A DNA stretch of 30,174 nucleotides from Ectocarpus siliculosus (lineage: Eukaryota > Sar > Phaeophyceae > Ectocarpales > Ectocarpaceae), in contig FN648495.1 in the NCBI GenBank assembly GCA_000310025.1, positions 50,636 to 80,809 of the forward strand. Direction: 5' to 3'. The notes beneath the pieces are model-generated. The model was not told the DNA's origin. It saw nothing but the letters and a program-made list of their open reading frames with translations, and ran no database searches. The position numbers and the translations under genes were made by a program. Below are positions 1 through 11,400 of this stretch, piece by piece (the stretch's first letter is position 1; each line of letters opens with the position of its first letter).

Positions 1-178
1 CGGTGCTTGGGGGGGGGGGGGGGGGGGGGTGCCGGGACCAACCCATGCGTCCACTGAAAGCTCATTTTGGAAGTTAATATGTTAATTGCCTCTCCACGAC
101 CTTCTCCCCTCTGAGCCGCTCTGTTGGGGGTTGGCACCATCAACAACAACAACAACAACAGCAACAACCACAAGCCAC
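1..178. other. Intron/edge sequence with poly-G run and (AAC)n
   Basis: Positions 10-29 are an uninterrupted G run and 143-172 is an (AAC)n-like microsatellite. The stretch lies in the intron downstream of the last visible peptidase exon. No coding exon is visible. Confidence 0.6.
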
Positions 179-325
179 TTGCCTCGAATCTCCGAGCTTG
201 AGTGCAGTCAAGCCCGACGAATGGTGCCGCAATCGCTGGTCCTGCGTGCTATTCACGACATCCCCGCCCGGCGCTCGCGCCCTCCAGTCTCTGGTCACTT
301 CCTTGAACACGAGATGATCCACCAC
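179..325 (-). CDS. Peptidase exon with LGDS motif
   Basis: The acceptor has a long T-rich tract ending ATCTTCAG|GTG; the donor is GGCAA|GTGGCT, weaker. The exon is 147 nt, 49 codons, phase 0 at both ends. The segment TALKLGDSRQ matches the pLxLGDS region of HtrA/Trypsin_2 peptidases. The first 38 residues are a hydrophilic insertion that I do not recognise. Confidence 0.5.
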
Positions 326-3300
326 CTGAAGATAAAATCATGACAGCGATAACGAAACAGGAGAAACAAAAAAAATAACGCACCGCATACCGTCTAAAAA
401 ATCATTTGCGAATATGTGGTTAACTTCTTTCTCAGCGACATCTGTGCTGCCGCGACCCGTCAGCGCCGAGCCGGAAGGAGAAATTTTCGCTATTTCCAAA
501 GGTGAAAATCACTCCTCCCTCTCAAACTCTGCTGCTTCAGCGTTGATTGAGTTCTATTAACCCGGACGAATCCCATGCAGCAGGATAGGGCACCCAGACA
601 AGAAATATCCTGCAAACATCCTTGGGTAGCTGGGTCCTCAAATTAACCAAGAACTTCTGGCGGGGCTGAGTTCAAGGCAATCATAGAGACGGGACACGTT
701 TTCCAACAGATGAATCAGGCGTTCTTACGCAGGGTGTTGTGCCCTGCATCAACACCACGGCGCGGCTTCTTCTACAGAAGAGGCTAGATAGTGTAGTGCG
801 TTCAGTGGGGGTTGCTAACTTCGACCGCTGTGCAACATGGCGGGAGAGACAACCTGACGACAAGCGACGTACGTCTCTTCTCTAGAGACCTCTCACCAGA
901 CATCTTCCACACAAAGGTTATTAAACAAATGCGGTAGCTTGTGCGGAAAGAACACCTACAAGTTTCACAGCTGTTGGATGTTTTTTACGCTTTAGTACTC
1001 GCTGTCGATGTATCTAAACCGTTGTCCAGAGAACGAGACATGTGCTCAGTATCGAACCATTTTGCTCGGCAGCGCTCGCTGTCGGTGTACCTACCTAAGT
1101 CGTCGTCCAGAGAACGAGACACGTACCGCAACGTCGAACCATATCGTGACACAACAAAATAGTTCACGCACCTTGGTAGGGATCGGGCTGAACCGGAGCT
1201 TGATCCTGAGCAGTACGGGGTGGTCCTTGTTCCAGCCGATGTCGTAGTAGAGCTTCGACCGAACCAGCTCGGAGTGCTGCAAGACCTCCGCAACGAACTG
1301 CAAAACACAAAAACACGAGGCACGGAAATCAACAGCAGTTTGGTGCTATTTTCCGACGGTTTCAAGCGAAACGGCGCACTAGACAGGAAGGGTCTCGGAG
1401 GAAACTAACGAACAACGGATACCTTGCTTTAGGAAGAGCTCACCAGAATGCCGTGCTACCTGGGCCCCCTTGGGAATGAAAAGAGTAACGGCTAGCAGAC
1501 CGGTCATTCGTGCAGTTTTGGATCATCTTGGGACGTGACGTTGTTTCGGGCATGCACAGACGTTCTTCCGTGTGACCGGCACGACGAGCTGCACGGCCAC
1601 ACCCGGATGAGTTGTCACATTCCCCAGCAGGGAGCTCATTCCATATCATTGTCGGCTAGCTTTGCCCCCGCACAGGTTGCAAAACCGTGTTCTGATTGGC
1701 CGATTCAAGGTGCAGCGCCTAACTGTCGTTTCGTAACGTGTATCACGACTTAACGCCGGCAGGAAGCCCATTCCACGCTGTCGGCAGGTTTTGCCCCCGA
1801 ATAGGTCGCAAAACGTGTTCTGATTGGCCGATTGAAGGTTCAGCGACGAATTGTCGTTCCGTAACGAGTATCACGACTCAACGCCGGCAGGGAGCCCATT
1901 CCATGTTGCCGGCAGGCTTTGCCCTCGTATAGGTTGCAAAACGTGTTCTGGTTCGCCGATTCAAGGTGCAGATGCACCCATGATCGCTTGGTGACAAAAA
2001 GACATCTGACTGGCTACTGCAAATGACCCCGACTCTCACCTCCCACTGCGTCGTGCTCGGCGATTGGAACGTCCCCACCTGACGAAGCACAACAACAATC
2101 ACAATCAAAGGGGGTGAGTAAAGGTGGGTCCACCTTACATAGGCATTCCGAACGGAGAGAAAAAACAGACAAATTGTTGTGAAAAAAAAAAAACTACGCC
2201 TGTCGGGGGGATCCCACGGACTACAAAGCGTTCTCGCTTGTTCCTCGGTCGAAACTGCTGCCGCCTGTTCATTGGTCAACCGGTTACACCGCAATCGACC
2301 CATTCTGAAGAATCAAACAACAAGGGTAAGGGCGAACGCACAAGTATGCGATGGATTATTGAAGATCGATTGCCCCGCCACCAAGAGGGGTGTTGCGAAA
2401 ACTGAACGCCACGTGAAAAGAAGGCTCTCGACGAGATAGATCTTTCCAAAACCACTCCTTTCGGCGTTGGTAATTCCTTCGTTTTGGAGCAATCAACCTT
2501 GCAAAACCGATGGGTTGCACACCTAATCTCAGTTGATACCCCGCATAGCGTGAAGAGGGAGCGGAGGATCCCAGAATATCTGTCGTTGATTTCTATTGAC
2601 TTGCGGACCCCTCGGGGCCAAGTTTATTTGAAGTGTACCTTTTTAGGGTAAGTTAACCTGTGACCACGGGAATCGACCGCGTCGAGTGTTGGATCAGTAC
2701 GGACATACGAAGTTACTGGGTAGAGAGAGATCGGAACGGTTTTTAATGTGAAGACAACAACAACAACAACAACAACAACAACACCCGTGTGAGCGCCCGA
2801 ACCTTGTTGCATATTTAGTGGTGTATATTTCTAAATTTCCAATTTTGCGTATGAGTTAACCGATTGACACGAGCGGAATCGATTTCAGTTTCAGTGGCAC
2901 GCCCATTCACTGACATACATAGTGCCACGATACGTATTGGGAACAAAAACACACGAAAAAAAACTTGTACATGGGGTTACTGTTGTAAACTAGAAGATGG
3001 GTTTGGTGTTCGAGAAGTCGTATCTAGATGTCTGCTTTAGGGAGCGGCGATTCCCTTTTCCGTCACTCCGCCGAAACGGGGTTGCTTTCAAAAACGTAGT
3101 CATTTTATGAACATGACCCCGCCGTTTCGGGGAACATCCGCGGGTGATACGGAGCGTTCCACGGCACGATTTCACTCCTGACACGGTATGCCTACCGGTA
3201 TGAGATGTGTGCTGTTTTTCCTTCCATCCCGCTTGTGGTATCTACGGTACACGTTGAAGTCGACGACGGTATGCTGAAGCATAGCAAGGAAGGAGGAACG

Positions 3301-3773
3301 CATGCACTTCCGAACAAAAAGAAAAGGTCATCCTCGTCTCGATTAATGCAACAACGAACAACAGCAACAGCAACTGCAACAACCAACAACCACAAGAAGA
3401 ACAACAACTACCCCCACCACCACAATAACAGAGAACCATCGCCACTACCAACAAGACAAGCACCACCACCACCACCTCCACCTTCACGACCACAACAACA
3501 GAGAACCATCACCACCACCTCCACCACCAACAACAACAACTTCCAGCCATGCCCGGCAAGCCTGGCGGAAAACTCACCAGCACAATGCAGTTCTCGTGGG
3601 TGACCCCATTGTGGTAGCACCACCTCCCTCGACGAGGAGCGTTCCTCCCTTCATCGCCATCCTCGACACCAACATCGTTCTCTTCGAACTTGAACTTGAG
3701 GAACGTGTGGGCGGCGGAAAGGAGGTATCCCTTCTCGGACTTGACGATGAAGGCGGTAGCGTGAGCCCTCATT
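179..3773 (-). CDS. Trypsin/HtrA-like serine peptidase, partial (3 exons, runs off left edge)
   Basis: Three minus-strand exons, 3578-3773, 1172-1297 and 179-325, join in compatible phases (all junctions after exon 1 are phase 0). Exon 1 reads ATAFIVKSEKGYLLSAAH, the strand-turn-strand and catalytic His motif (TAAH type) of trypsin-fold peptidases. Exon 2 has KDHPVLLRIK, matching the D-[LIV]-A-[VL]-L-[RK] region that carries the catalytic Asp. Exon 3 ends with TALKLGDSRQ, resembling the LGDS motif that precedes the GD.V..IGYP strand in HtrA/Trypsin_2 proteins. His to Asp is 68 residues, a normal spacing. The catalytic Ser (GNSGGP type) should lie to the left of position 1 and cannot be checked. 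The N-terminus is unresolved: an ATG sits one base inside exon 1 (3770-3772) and could be the start, or an upstream exon ending in phase 2 exists. The Asp and LGDS exons are less certain than the His exon. Confidence 0.6.
980..1160. repeat. Tandem duplication, period about 81 bp
   Basis: The motif GTCCAGAGAACGAGACA occurs at 1024 and again at 1105, each preceded by a CGCTGTCG(A/G)TGTA block and followed by a diverged TCGAACCAT block. It lies in the peptidase intron directly downstream of the exon at 1172-1297. Confidence 0.8.
1172..1297 (-). CDS. Peptidase exon with probable catalytic-Asp motif
   Basis: The acceptor is TTTTGCAG|TTC and the donor is ACCAAG|GTGCGT. The exon is 126 nt, 42 codons, phase 0 at both ends. 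Its reading frame gives SKLYYDIGWNKDHPVLLRIK; the Asp of KDHPVLLRI (codon at 1223-1225) is the candidate catalytic Asp. It is joined directly to the exon at 3578-3773 across a 2.3 kb intron, and an unseen small exon between them is possible. Confidence 0.55.
1628..1985. repeat. Tandem repeat, period about 130 bp, about 2.7 copies
   Basis: Units begin with CAGG(G/A)AGC(T/C)CATTCCA at 1628, 1760 and 1888. Each contains TTGC(A/C)AAACGTGTTCTG-like and GATTGGCCGATT blocks and TAACG(T/A)GTATCACGACT. Copies are diverged by point changes and small indels. They lie in the 1298-3577 intron of the peptidase gene. Confidence 0.85.
1986..3190. other. Intron sequence without recognisable gene
   Basis: The stretch contains a poly-A run near 2181-2192 and an (AAC)n microsatellite at about 2754-2781. 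No exon with good splice sites or family resemblance is visible on either strand. Confidence 0.5.
3340..3545. repeat. CAA/CAC/CCA-rich microsatellite block
   Basis: The block is almost purely of trinucleotides CAA, CAG, CAC and CCA, including a partial duplication of the block ACAACAACAGAGAACCATC. It lies inside the peptidase intron just after the donor at 3577. Long translations over it (poly-Pro, poly-Val/Leu) are low-complexity artefacts. Confidence 0.85.
3578..3773 (-). CDS. Peptidase exon with catalytic-His motif
   Basis: The acceptor is CGCACACACAG|A and the donor is a perfect CTG|GTGAGT. The exon is 196 nt: one base plus 65 codons. The His codon of SAAH is at 3707-3709. A C-rich repeat copy lies just upstream on the coding strand and provides the pyrimidine tract. 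Two Cys and an acidic stretch follow the His region. Confidence 0.65.
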
Positions 3774-3793
3774 CTGTGTGTGCGTACGCCAAA

Positions 3794-3933
3794 GGGTGGG
3801 GGGGGCGGGGGGGGGGGTGTAGTCATGTATACCGTAGTCGTAAGACCATTGACCTCGCACCTCCACAAAGCCCGGACGGAGCACGCTGGGTTCTCACCGG
3901 ACCAGGCTCTCACATCACCAAGCGCGAAGCGCC
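3794..3933 (-). mobile_element. Dispersed C-tailed repeat, copy A
   Basis: About 140 bp are shared with four other places in the window (8210-8337, 10846-10970, 12757-13290, 26806-27375). The shared core on the plus strand includes ACCATTGACCTCGC, GGGACGGAGCACGC, TTCTCACCGGACCAGGCTC and CATCACCAAGCGCGAAGC. On the peptidase strand it ends in a C/G-interrupted run of about 24 nt whose last C lies about 20 nt before the 3' splice site of the exon at 3578-3773. I cannot assign it to a named family. Confidence 0.8.
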
Positions 3934-5336
3934 GTGGAGGGAGGGGGCAAAACCCAGTAACACACGACACGAAGGCGTTTATACCAACGGGTGAGCGAGG
4001 TAAGCGGCTCGGTGAGCGGGGTAGGTGGGTAGCCGCTTTAGGTGTCCACCACGAGTCGATTTAGACCACCCAAAGGATAGGTGTGCGCGGGGGAACGTAC
4101 AGGTGTGTCATCGCATGTCAAAAGCTCGATTTCTCCACAAACCAAGAGGCTTGCCAATAACGCCGAATAGGGTGGATTTTGGAAACATCTCGTCGAGAGC
4201 TATATTTCCTTGCACGCGCCGGTCGGGCTTCGCACACTCTTTTGGCTGTGGAGCAATCGATCTTTGAAAAATCGATCGATCGCACACCTGTGCGTCCGCT
4301 TGCACTTCATGGTGTTCAGCGTCTTTTACATACGACTGTTGTTGTCAACAAAGCAGACAACAGACAGTACCCACGAGAACTATCGCCTAACAAAGAGACA
4401 CATCGCGCTTTAGGCGCGATCACAGCCCCAACAACCATTCCTTCTCTCGTCCATTACAATGGTCGAAACACGCATTGCCCTGTTTTGTTCGGAGAGTCAG
4501 ACAGGCATTCCGTTTGTCCCCCCGCGCCAAAGCTACACGGGCACCTCCGACCTCCTCGCCCACGCCATCATCGAAACTTGCTTCGTTTGCTTTGCTCACC
4601 GCTGAGTCACGCAGTCGTAGATCGCGATCGGGCACACCGCGGGGTACAGAGACTCCACTCTGGGGACCCCGAATCCTCGGTAAGGCCCGCCGTCCCTTTC
4701 CCCTATCCCCGCCCCGAGCCCATCGAACACGCCGGGAACTCCCAGCTCCGGCAGGGGGGAGACCCACACGCTACCGTGGCGGCGGTGGTGGTGGTGGCTG
4801 AGGGTTCCGTTTCGAATAGAGCCTGCCGATTCGGCGCGTAGGTTTACACGCCGCAAAACGAAGGTGGCGTTGGAAGGGTTTCGTCGATTTTCCCAGCACA
4901 GATCTACGAACGCGGGACATCTCAAAATGACGTTAGGCCGCTTGACGGGAAGCTGTGACAGTGCGGTGTTAGCGTTACTCGACTGTCGTCGTTCGTTGGT
5001 GTTTCGAAAATCGATGCTTCGGGACATCGTCACAGATCCGTCGCTGCCCCGAGAACTTCTCGAAACATAACAACTCGAAAATCTGCCCTACACTCCTAAG
5101 GACTCGAAACTTTGCCTTACGCGAACACCCGAAACATGCGACGGGAAGCACCGCCCAACACCAGTAGTCCCCGTGGTTTTCCCCGCGAAAGAAGAAATGA
5201 GCCAGCCTCGGGGCAAGACAAGAGGTTCTACAGCAACGACGTGACGCGTGCTGTAGAAAGAACAACACCCACGTTCCAGAAATCCATCCCCGTAGCTACT
5301 ACTCCTTTCCATCGGACCAACAGCAAATGACGGCGT
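3934..5336. other. Intergenic region between ROCO gene 3' end and peptidase gene
   Basis: No gene is supported. Several open frames exist on the minus strand (for example 4420-4767 and 4596-5033) but none shows a recognisable domain or convincing pair of splice sites. One could hold a 5' exon or leader of the peptidase gene. A short ATCGATC-rich palindromic patch lies at 4256-4283 and a GGCGGTGG-type run at 4780-4798. Confidence 0.4.
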
Positions 5337-5342
5337 TTTATT
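5337..5342 (-). promoter_or_regulatory. Possible AATAAA polyadenylation signal of ROCO gene
   Basis: AATAAA reads on the minus strand nine bases downstream of the ROCO stop codon (5352-5354), in an AT-rich patch. The very short distance makes its use uncertain. Confidence 0.3.
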
Positions 5343-5351
5343 TTTTAGTTA

Positions 5352-5489
5352 TTAGTTCGTACCGTCGGCCTCGTCGCCTTCCGGGTGCAACTCCCCCACG
5401 AACATGAGCCGCTTCTGAAGGTCTTGTAATCGGCACTTGTACTTGCACATGGGCAGGTCTCCCGGGCACGACCTTTTATCTTCCACCAT
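5352..5489 (-). CDS. ROCO exon 17, Cys-containing C-terminus and stop
   Basis: The acceptor is TTCCGAGCAG|ATG. It is 45 codons then TAA. The sequence has C-x6-C-x3-C (from KRSCPGD to KYKC) and a leucine/acidic end. No kinase, ankyrin or other C-terminal domain follows. Confidence 0.8.
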   Translation of the reverse strand: MVEDKRSCPGDLPMCKYKCRLQDLQKRLMFVGELHPEGDEADGTN

Positions 5490-8400
5490 CTGCTCGGAAG
5501 AACAGGACAAGAAACAATCAAACACATGAGGGGACACGACAATCAGAAACACTCGCTAAATAGGATAGCAACAGAAACAGCAGAATCTACTTGTAACCAA
5601 CAAGAGTCCAAAAAAAAACCTGCAGAACAAATGATTCACATTTAACATTTAACCTAGATTCCCTGCTTGTCTTGGAACAAACGCAACGCAACTTACGAGC
5701 TCTTCGGATTCTAGCGGTCGGGCAGAGAAATTTTGACAAAAAGCGACTTATCGGGGCGCACCGCAGAATCATCTGAAAAGAGGCTATCGTTCCGCCAGCT
5801 ACATACCTCGAGAGGGAGTCCTCCCCAAGCCGCGGGGTCCCCGGGCTTCTTTTCCATGCACGCGGGGCAGGGTACCCTTCGTTCAAAGAGCAGTCCGGGA
5901 AACTCGCCGAGAGTCCTGTCCACCTCCTGCAGCAACCATGGGAGATTAAGGCAGGGTAGCAGGAATGAAACGGATATATGGGGTGAAATGGGTTGCTAGA
6001 TGAAAGAGATGGTTCGGTGTTGACGGGGGATACCGCGCTTTTTGTGGTGATAACGCGGTTTACCACGCGGACGACTCACTCAACACGAAGCACGGGCTAA
6101 CTCCGACGTTGTTCATCAAAATCGGTGCGTTACCGGAACCCACGTGATCTCGCACCTTCACCAATCCCTCCAGGCGTCGCATCAGCTCCTCACGCCGATG
6201 CGACTCGGCCTGCGCCAGCAGCTCCAGGCGTGGGCTTTGCATGGAGAGAGAGGCGTTGTGCTGGCCGCCTCGGTGAAGCTTTAGGAAAACCTCCGCCTCT
6301 CCTCGCCTTGAAAAACAAGAAAGAAGGCAGGGCGCAGCCATAGCGGTCGTGAATCCGGTAAGCTGTAGGAAAACCTCCGCATCCCCTCCATGAAAAAAAT
6401 GCAAATAGTTTAACACATCAATAGCGGTCGTGAATCGGTGAACGTTTAGGAAAACTTTCGTATCCCCTCGCCTAAACAAAACAAAACAAAACACCCCAAA
6501 AATGGCAGAGCAATTTGACACAGCCATACTGTAGCGGTCGTGAATCGGTGAACGTTTAGGAAAACCTCCACATCCCCTTGCCTCTAAAAACAAACTCCAA
6601 AAGGCAGCAGTTTCACACAGCAAAAGCGGTGGTGAAGTGGAGCCAGGCCCGTTACAAAGGCTCCGCCGAATGTAAGACGCAAAATGCAGACAGGGGGGTT
6701 CCGCAGAAGAACTACACCCTCCCCCATCGAAACGTACTTGACTACTAGACGAAAAAACACAATCGTAACGGCATCACCCTCGACAATTCAAAGCCGACCA
6801 ACGTGGTACTCAATATCGTGGCGGTGTGGCAACAAACCAAGCACCTTCGGGCACAACAAACTCTCGTTCGTTGGTTATTCGGTACAAGCTTACCACCTGA
6901 TGATTTGAAATAATAATTCGCACTCGCCTCATTTGTTGTCTTTTCCTCGATATGCTTGCTTACATGTACCGCCAGACAACCTTGAAATATTTCATACTCG
7001 CCTCACTTGTTGCCTTTTGCTAGACATGCTTTACCACCTGACCGTGCCAAGTAAATCACCCTCACCTCCTGGTTGTGCCGCTGTTGCCGCCACTGTTCCC
7101 CCCGATGGGAACCTTGATGTAGATGCTCCGCCTGGAAAGGCTGGCAGAGCCCCTCTTGCCCATGCCGTAGAACCTCGAGATGAGCGCGCTCATGAGGGAA
7201 GGGGGCACGAACCGTTGGAAGCGCCATCGCCTCCCGCAGTGAACGTTGGCCACCCAGGAGGCGGTCCACTCGATTGGTCGGGTCTGAAAGGACATAAAAA
7301 AGATAAAACAGGAAATATGTTTAGTACGGATGGTGCGGCCGGGTCTGAAGGAAAAGAAAAAAAAGGAACAGGTCAGCAAACGTGGCGCCAACATTTGCGG
7401 TTCAATTGATCCGCCTGGTCTGAAAACAAACAAAACAAGAAACAGGGTATTTAGTACGTGTTTGGTCAGGAATAAAAAAATGGGAAAGGATAACACGGGG
7501 TATACCTTGGGGGTTGTAGGAATGAAATAGGGTACTCCAATTTTTCCGTACGGGGCGCACCTCTAAATATCACATGCTAGCGCCTCAGTCCCACGCGTCA
7601 GGCCCTTGTGCAGCATGCCCAACCTCGTTATGATTTTTTTTTCCCGAGAGGAGCAGGATGCATGTACATGCGTATAGTAACGTGCTCCACGGTGTATATC
7701 AGACCCCCCCTTGGGGCCCGTAAAAAAAAAAAATATATATATATATATATATAGAAGTATGTAATATGCATAGGTTGCTTCACTACAAAGAGGGTGCCAA
7801 TGCCAAACGAAATGCAAGGCAAGTTTTTTCCATGAGGCCTTACGAGCTGTTCATTAGGCGGTACTTCTTCTCATGCGGCCCAACGCGGGATCTGGCAAAA
7901 CCCCGCCAAGCAACGTGCACAACACCTCCATTTTCCTCGACGCACAACTACCAAAGCCAACCGACATGTCACACCTAGTTACTCTTTCTCTCACCGGCAG
8001 CAGGCAGGGGATGAAGTACTCCACCTCCTGCTCCCTGCTCGCGGCAGCCGACGCGCTCTTCTTCGACCCTGTCGGTTCCATGGACTGCGACCGCACGACG
8101 CCCCGCGGTTGCCCCTTGACCTTCGCCGCGCCTTTCCCCGTCTCGGGCCTCGAGGGGGGCCCGTCGGTGGCCTTGACGAGCACGCACGACTCCTGTTTGC
8201 GTGTTGACAACGGGGGAGGGCGGGTGTGCTAATGTAAACGCATGCCGTAGTCGTTAGACCACTGACCTCGCATCCCTGCAATGCCGGGACGGAGCGATAT
8301 GCCGGGTTTTCGCAGGCCCAGGCTACATTTCACAAGGATGAAACAAACGGAGGGTACTCATTTCGGGGGGCGTTTATCTACCGTGCCCATTGTGTTCTTG

Positions 8401-11400
8401 CTTCGGCGAATCGACCCTTGATCACACGTCTCTCTTCCGAGCGGGGGCGTCGCTGTTTCAATGCCGACTGGAGGCATTGTCAACGCTAGGGCGGTATCGA
8501 CGTGCGTACGGTCCTCACGCTTTTCGCGGTCGGGGCGGGGAACATCACGTTTCGCGACATATTTGCCTTTCCCTCGCATGAAAATGGATGGATAGGCTCT
8601 CACAGCGGCCGCCAAGTCGTCACAGACAGTCGTTGCGTGGCCATCCTCATAGAAAAACACCTCAGTTGTCGTTGGTAATGTTTGTGTCGAAATTTTGGGC
8701 GGTGCCCCTCTAGAAAACACAAACACACACACACACAAGTGAAGCCAGGAACCCACCAAGCTATTTACAGACAACACAATAGACGTGTACACGGAGAAGC
8801 TACTGCCACCGACCGCAGCGCACGGCAACGCCTTTGCGCGAAACGCGTGCAAGCCCCCCCTACCTGAAAGAGCCTGATGAGAAACTCCCGCCCCAGCCTG
8901 TTGCAGTTGAACTCTGCGAGCGGCTCCAGCAGAGCGTCAACGGCCGCCCTGCTCACGAAACCGTCGTCGAGCCGCTGCTCGTCCCGGTAGGTCAGGACCG
9001 CTTCGGGCACCGGTGCCGGGGTGCTGCCCCCCGATGACGTTCTTCTCGCGGTGCTGCTGCTGGCGCCACCGCCGGAGTCGACCGCGGCGCCCCTGGAGAG
9101 CGTTTCCAGGTAGGACGGCCTCTTGCCGTCGTTGTCTTTCGCGCTGGAGGCAGCAGCAGCAGCAGGCGGCGGCGTCGCCGTAACAGGGGACGGGTTTGAA
9201 ACGTCCCCTGCCTGCCTCGCCGGAGCCGGGGCCGCCGACATGTACCCCACCGCCGCGGCCCAACTACCTCCGTCACCGCCGTTGGGGCCGGCGGTGGCGG
9301 TGGGTGCGGGGGAACTCCCGACCACGGGGCCGTTTCCTCCTCGCCCAGCGCCACGACCCCACGCTCCAGCGATCTGCTGGGACGCGCCGCCCCCGCGCCC
9401 GCTGCCTCTACCGCTTGTGTTGCTGGTTCGCGGCGAGCTTCGGCGGGATCGTCCCGCTGACTCGCCACCCGGCTTAGGGGAAGAGGCGTTTCTCTTAGCC
9501 GTTTTCCTGGCGTTCTTAGACGCGGCCAGCGCGGCCGCTGAAGTCGCCGCCGCTGCTGCCGCCGCTGCCGCCGCAGGGGCGGCCTCGAGGGACGAGGGCT
9601 CCCCCTTGGATTCTTGCGACCGCGGAGCCCCCGGCGCCGCGGCTCGTTGACCCTGTCCGCTGGCGTTTCTGGTTAAGGGAGTCGAGGACGGCGCGAGCGG
9701 AGGGTAGTCCGACGGGCACGGGGGCGAGGTCTGCGGGAGAGGCATCGGCGTCGTCGGCGCATCCAACAGCTGCTGCCGTCGCTGGTGCTGCTGCTTCTCC
9801 TGGTGGCGGCGGACCAGGGCACTGAGCTCCTCTTTCAGGTCCCGCCTACAGTTCCATGTATAGATAGATGTACATCGCATTGCGGATTGGTCCCATCGAT
9901 TGATTGTTGCACCGTAGGTACAGCAGTAGTCCGGTGACGAGGGGACGGCAGCAGGGGAGGGGACGAGTTCGACGGAGACGGACAAGGTGCGCATGTAGTG
10001 AGTGTCAGCAGACCGTGGTCAGAAGCAGACTTCGCCGCCAACAAGGAGAGCGCTTCACAACCAGAATTCAAGGTTCTGTCCACCAACAAAGAACGACCCA
10101 ATCTCGAAAGGGCAGCGCATATTTCTCTCATGCCATGTACCATAGCTTCGAAAGGCCAGGGTTTCCCGAAAGGCGTTGGATTTGTTTCCTGTTCTTGGTG
10201 TAAGGTGCGTTTTCGTCGTCGATTTCTGAAACCTTCGCTTACAGCTTCTACCTTCCTCCCATAATGAAAAGTCCCGATCCGGGCTTCTTTCCCTAAAATT
10301 TCACTCAAGCCTTCTGCTGCTACGTACGAACTGTAGGCACCAAATCGTAGAAACCTCGCCGCGCAAAGTGAGAGAAAACAACATCACCCAGCCAACCTCC
10401 CAAAACCAGAAAACCAACGACCAACAACCTCTTCACTCGCCACCAGCTGCCGGGTGGTAAGTTTCTCAACTTCCACCCCCTGTCCCCAACATTGGCATCC
10501 CCACCTGACGACTTGTTTGATGGCGCTCATGAGGTGTCTCGGGTGAAGAATGACAAACTCGTCCAGGCCCGGCTTGTTGAAGTACACCACTTCTGACGTG
10601 TCGTTCAGCCACTCCAGCTATCAGAGAGAGAAAAAAAGACACACACAACACCCAGGGGAGGACGTCAGATCACGGTTTAACACAGCCAAAAACGTAGATA
10701 TGGATATGGATACACAGCAGCACTTGCATGCAACCACAAAAATACATTTGTCCGGGACCATTTCATCCAATGGGTATGGATGTGTTCCTCTCCAGTTGAA
10801 CGGCTGCAGCACGCGCATGAAGTTGACCCACCCCCCGCATCTACTGCTTGGTGGTGTGAGAGCCTGGTCCGGTGAGAACCCGGCGTGCTCCGTCCCAGCT
10901 TTGTGGGGATGCGAGCTCTATGTTCTAGCGACTACGGCGCGCACGGCAATGAGCACACACCCTCACATCCACTACCAACCGCAGCCCCCCCCCTCACCGT
11001 CGAAACAACCGCGTTCCGCGAATCTTCCCAGCTCTGACCGTCCCCGGCGGGCGACGCCGAAACCTCTCCACCAACGCCGTCCCTAAGGCCGACGACGAGG
11101 TCCCCGACGCTGATGATGTGGTGGCCCTCTTCCCGCCGCTGCTTGACGAGTCGGTCGGCTTTCCACCAAGTGGGCGGTAGCCGGGAGGGGGGAAAACGCT
11201 TCCCGTCCCCGGCGAGGTTGAGGACTTGCTCGCGGAATTCTCTGAAGCCCTGGCTCGGGAGGCGTTGGGAAGAGAAGCGACGAAAGGGAAGAAAAAGCTC
11301 AACCACCGTATGATACAGCCCTAGAAAACCGTTGTACAAGACCGTGCCCGGATTGTTGTGTGGTGATCGAAAAAGAAAAAACGAAGGACAATGCTTGTAT

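Noticed and set aside
3205-3603. Poly-Pro/Thr open frame on the plus strand
   Set aside because: It is a translated CAA/CAC/CCA microsatellite inside an intron.
4420-5033. Minus-strand open frames as N-terminal exon of the peptidase
   Set aside because: No convincing donor in the required phase and no peptidase-like residues; kept as intergenic.
9123-9650. Plus-strand Ala/Pro-rich open frame
   Set aside because: Antisense shadow of ROCO exon 12, which carries COR motifs at both ends.
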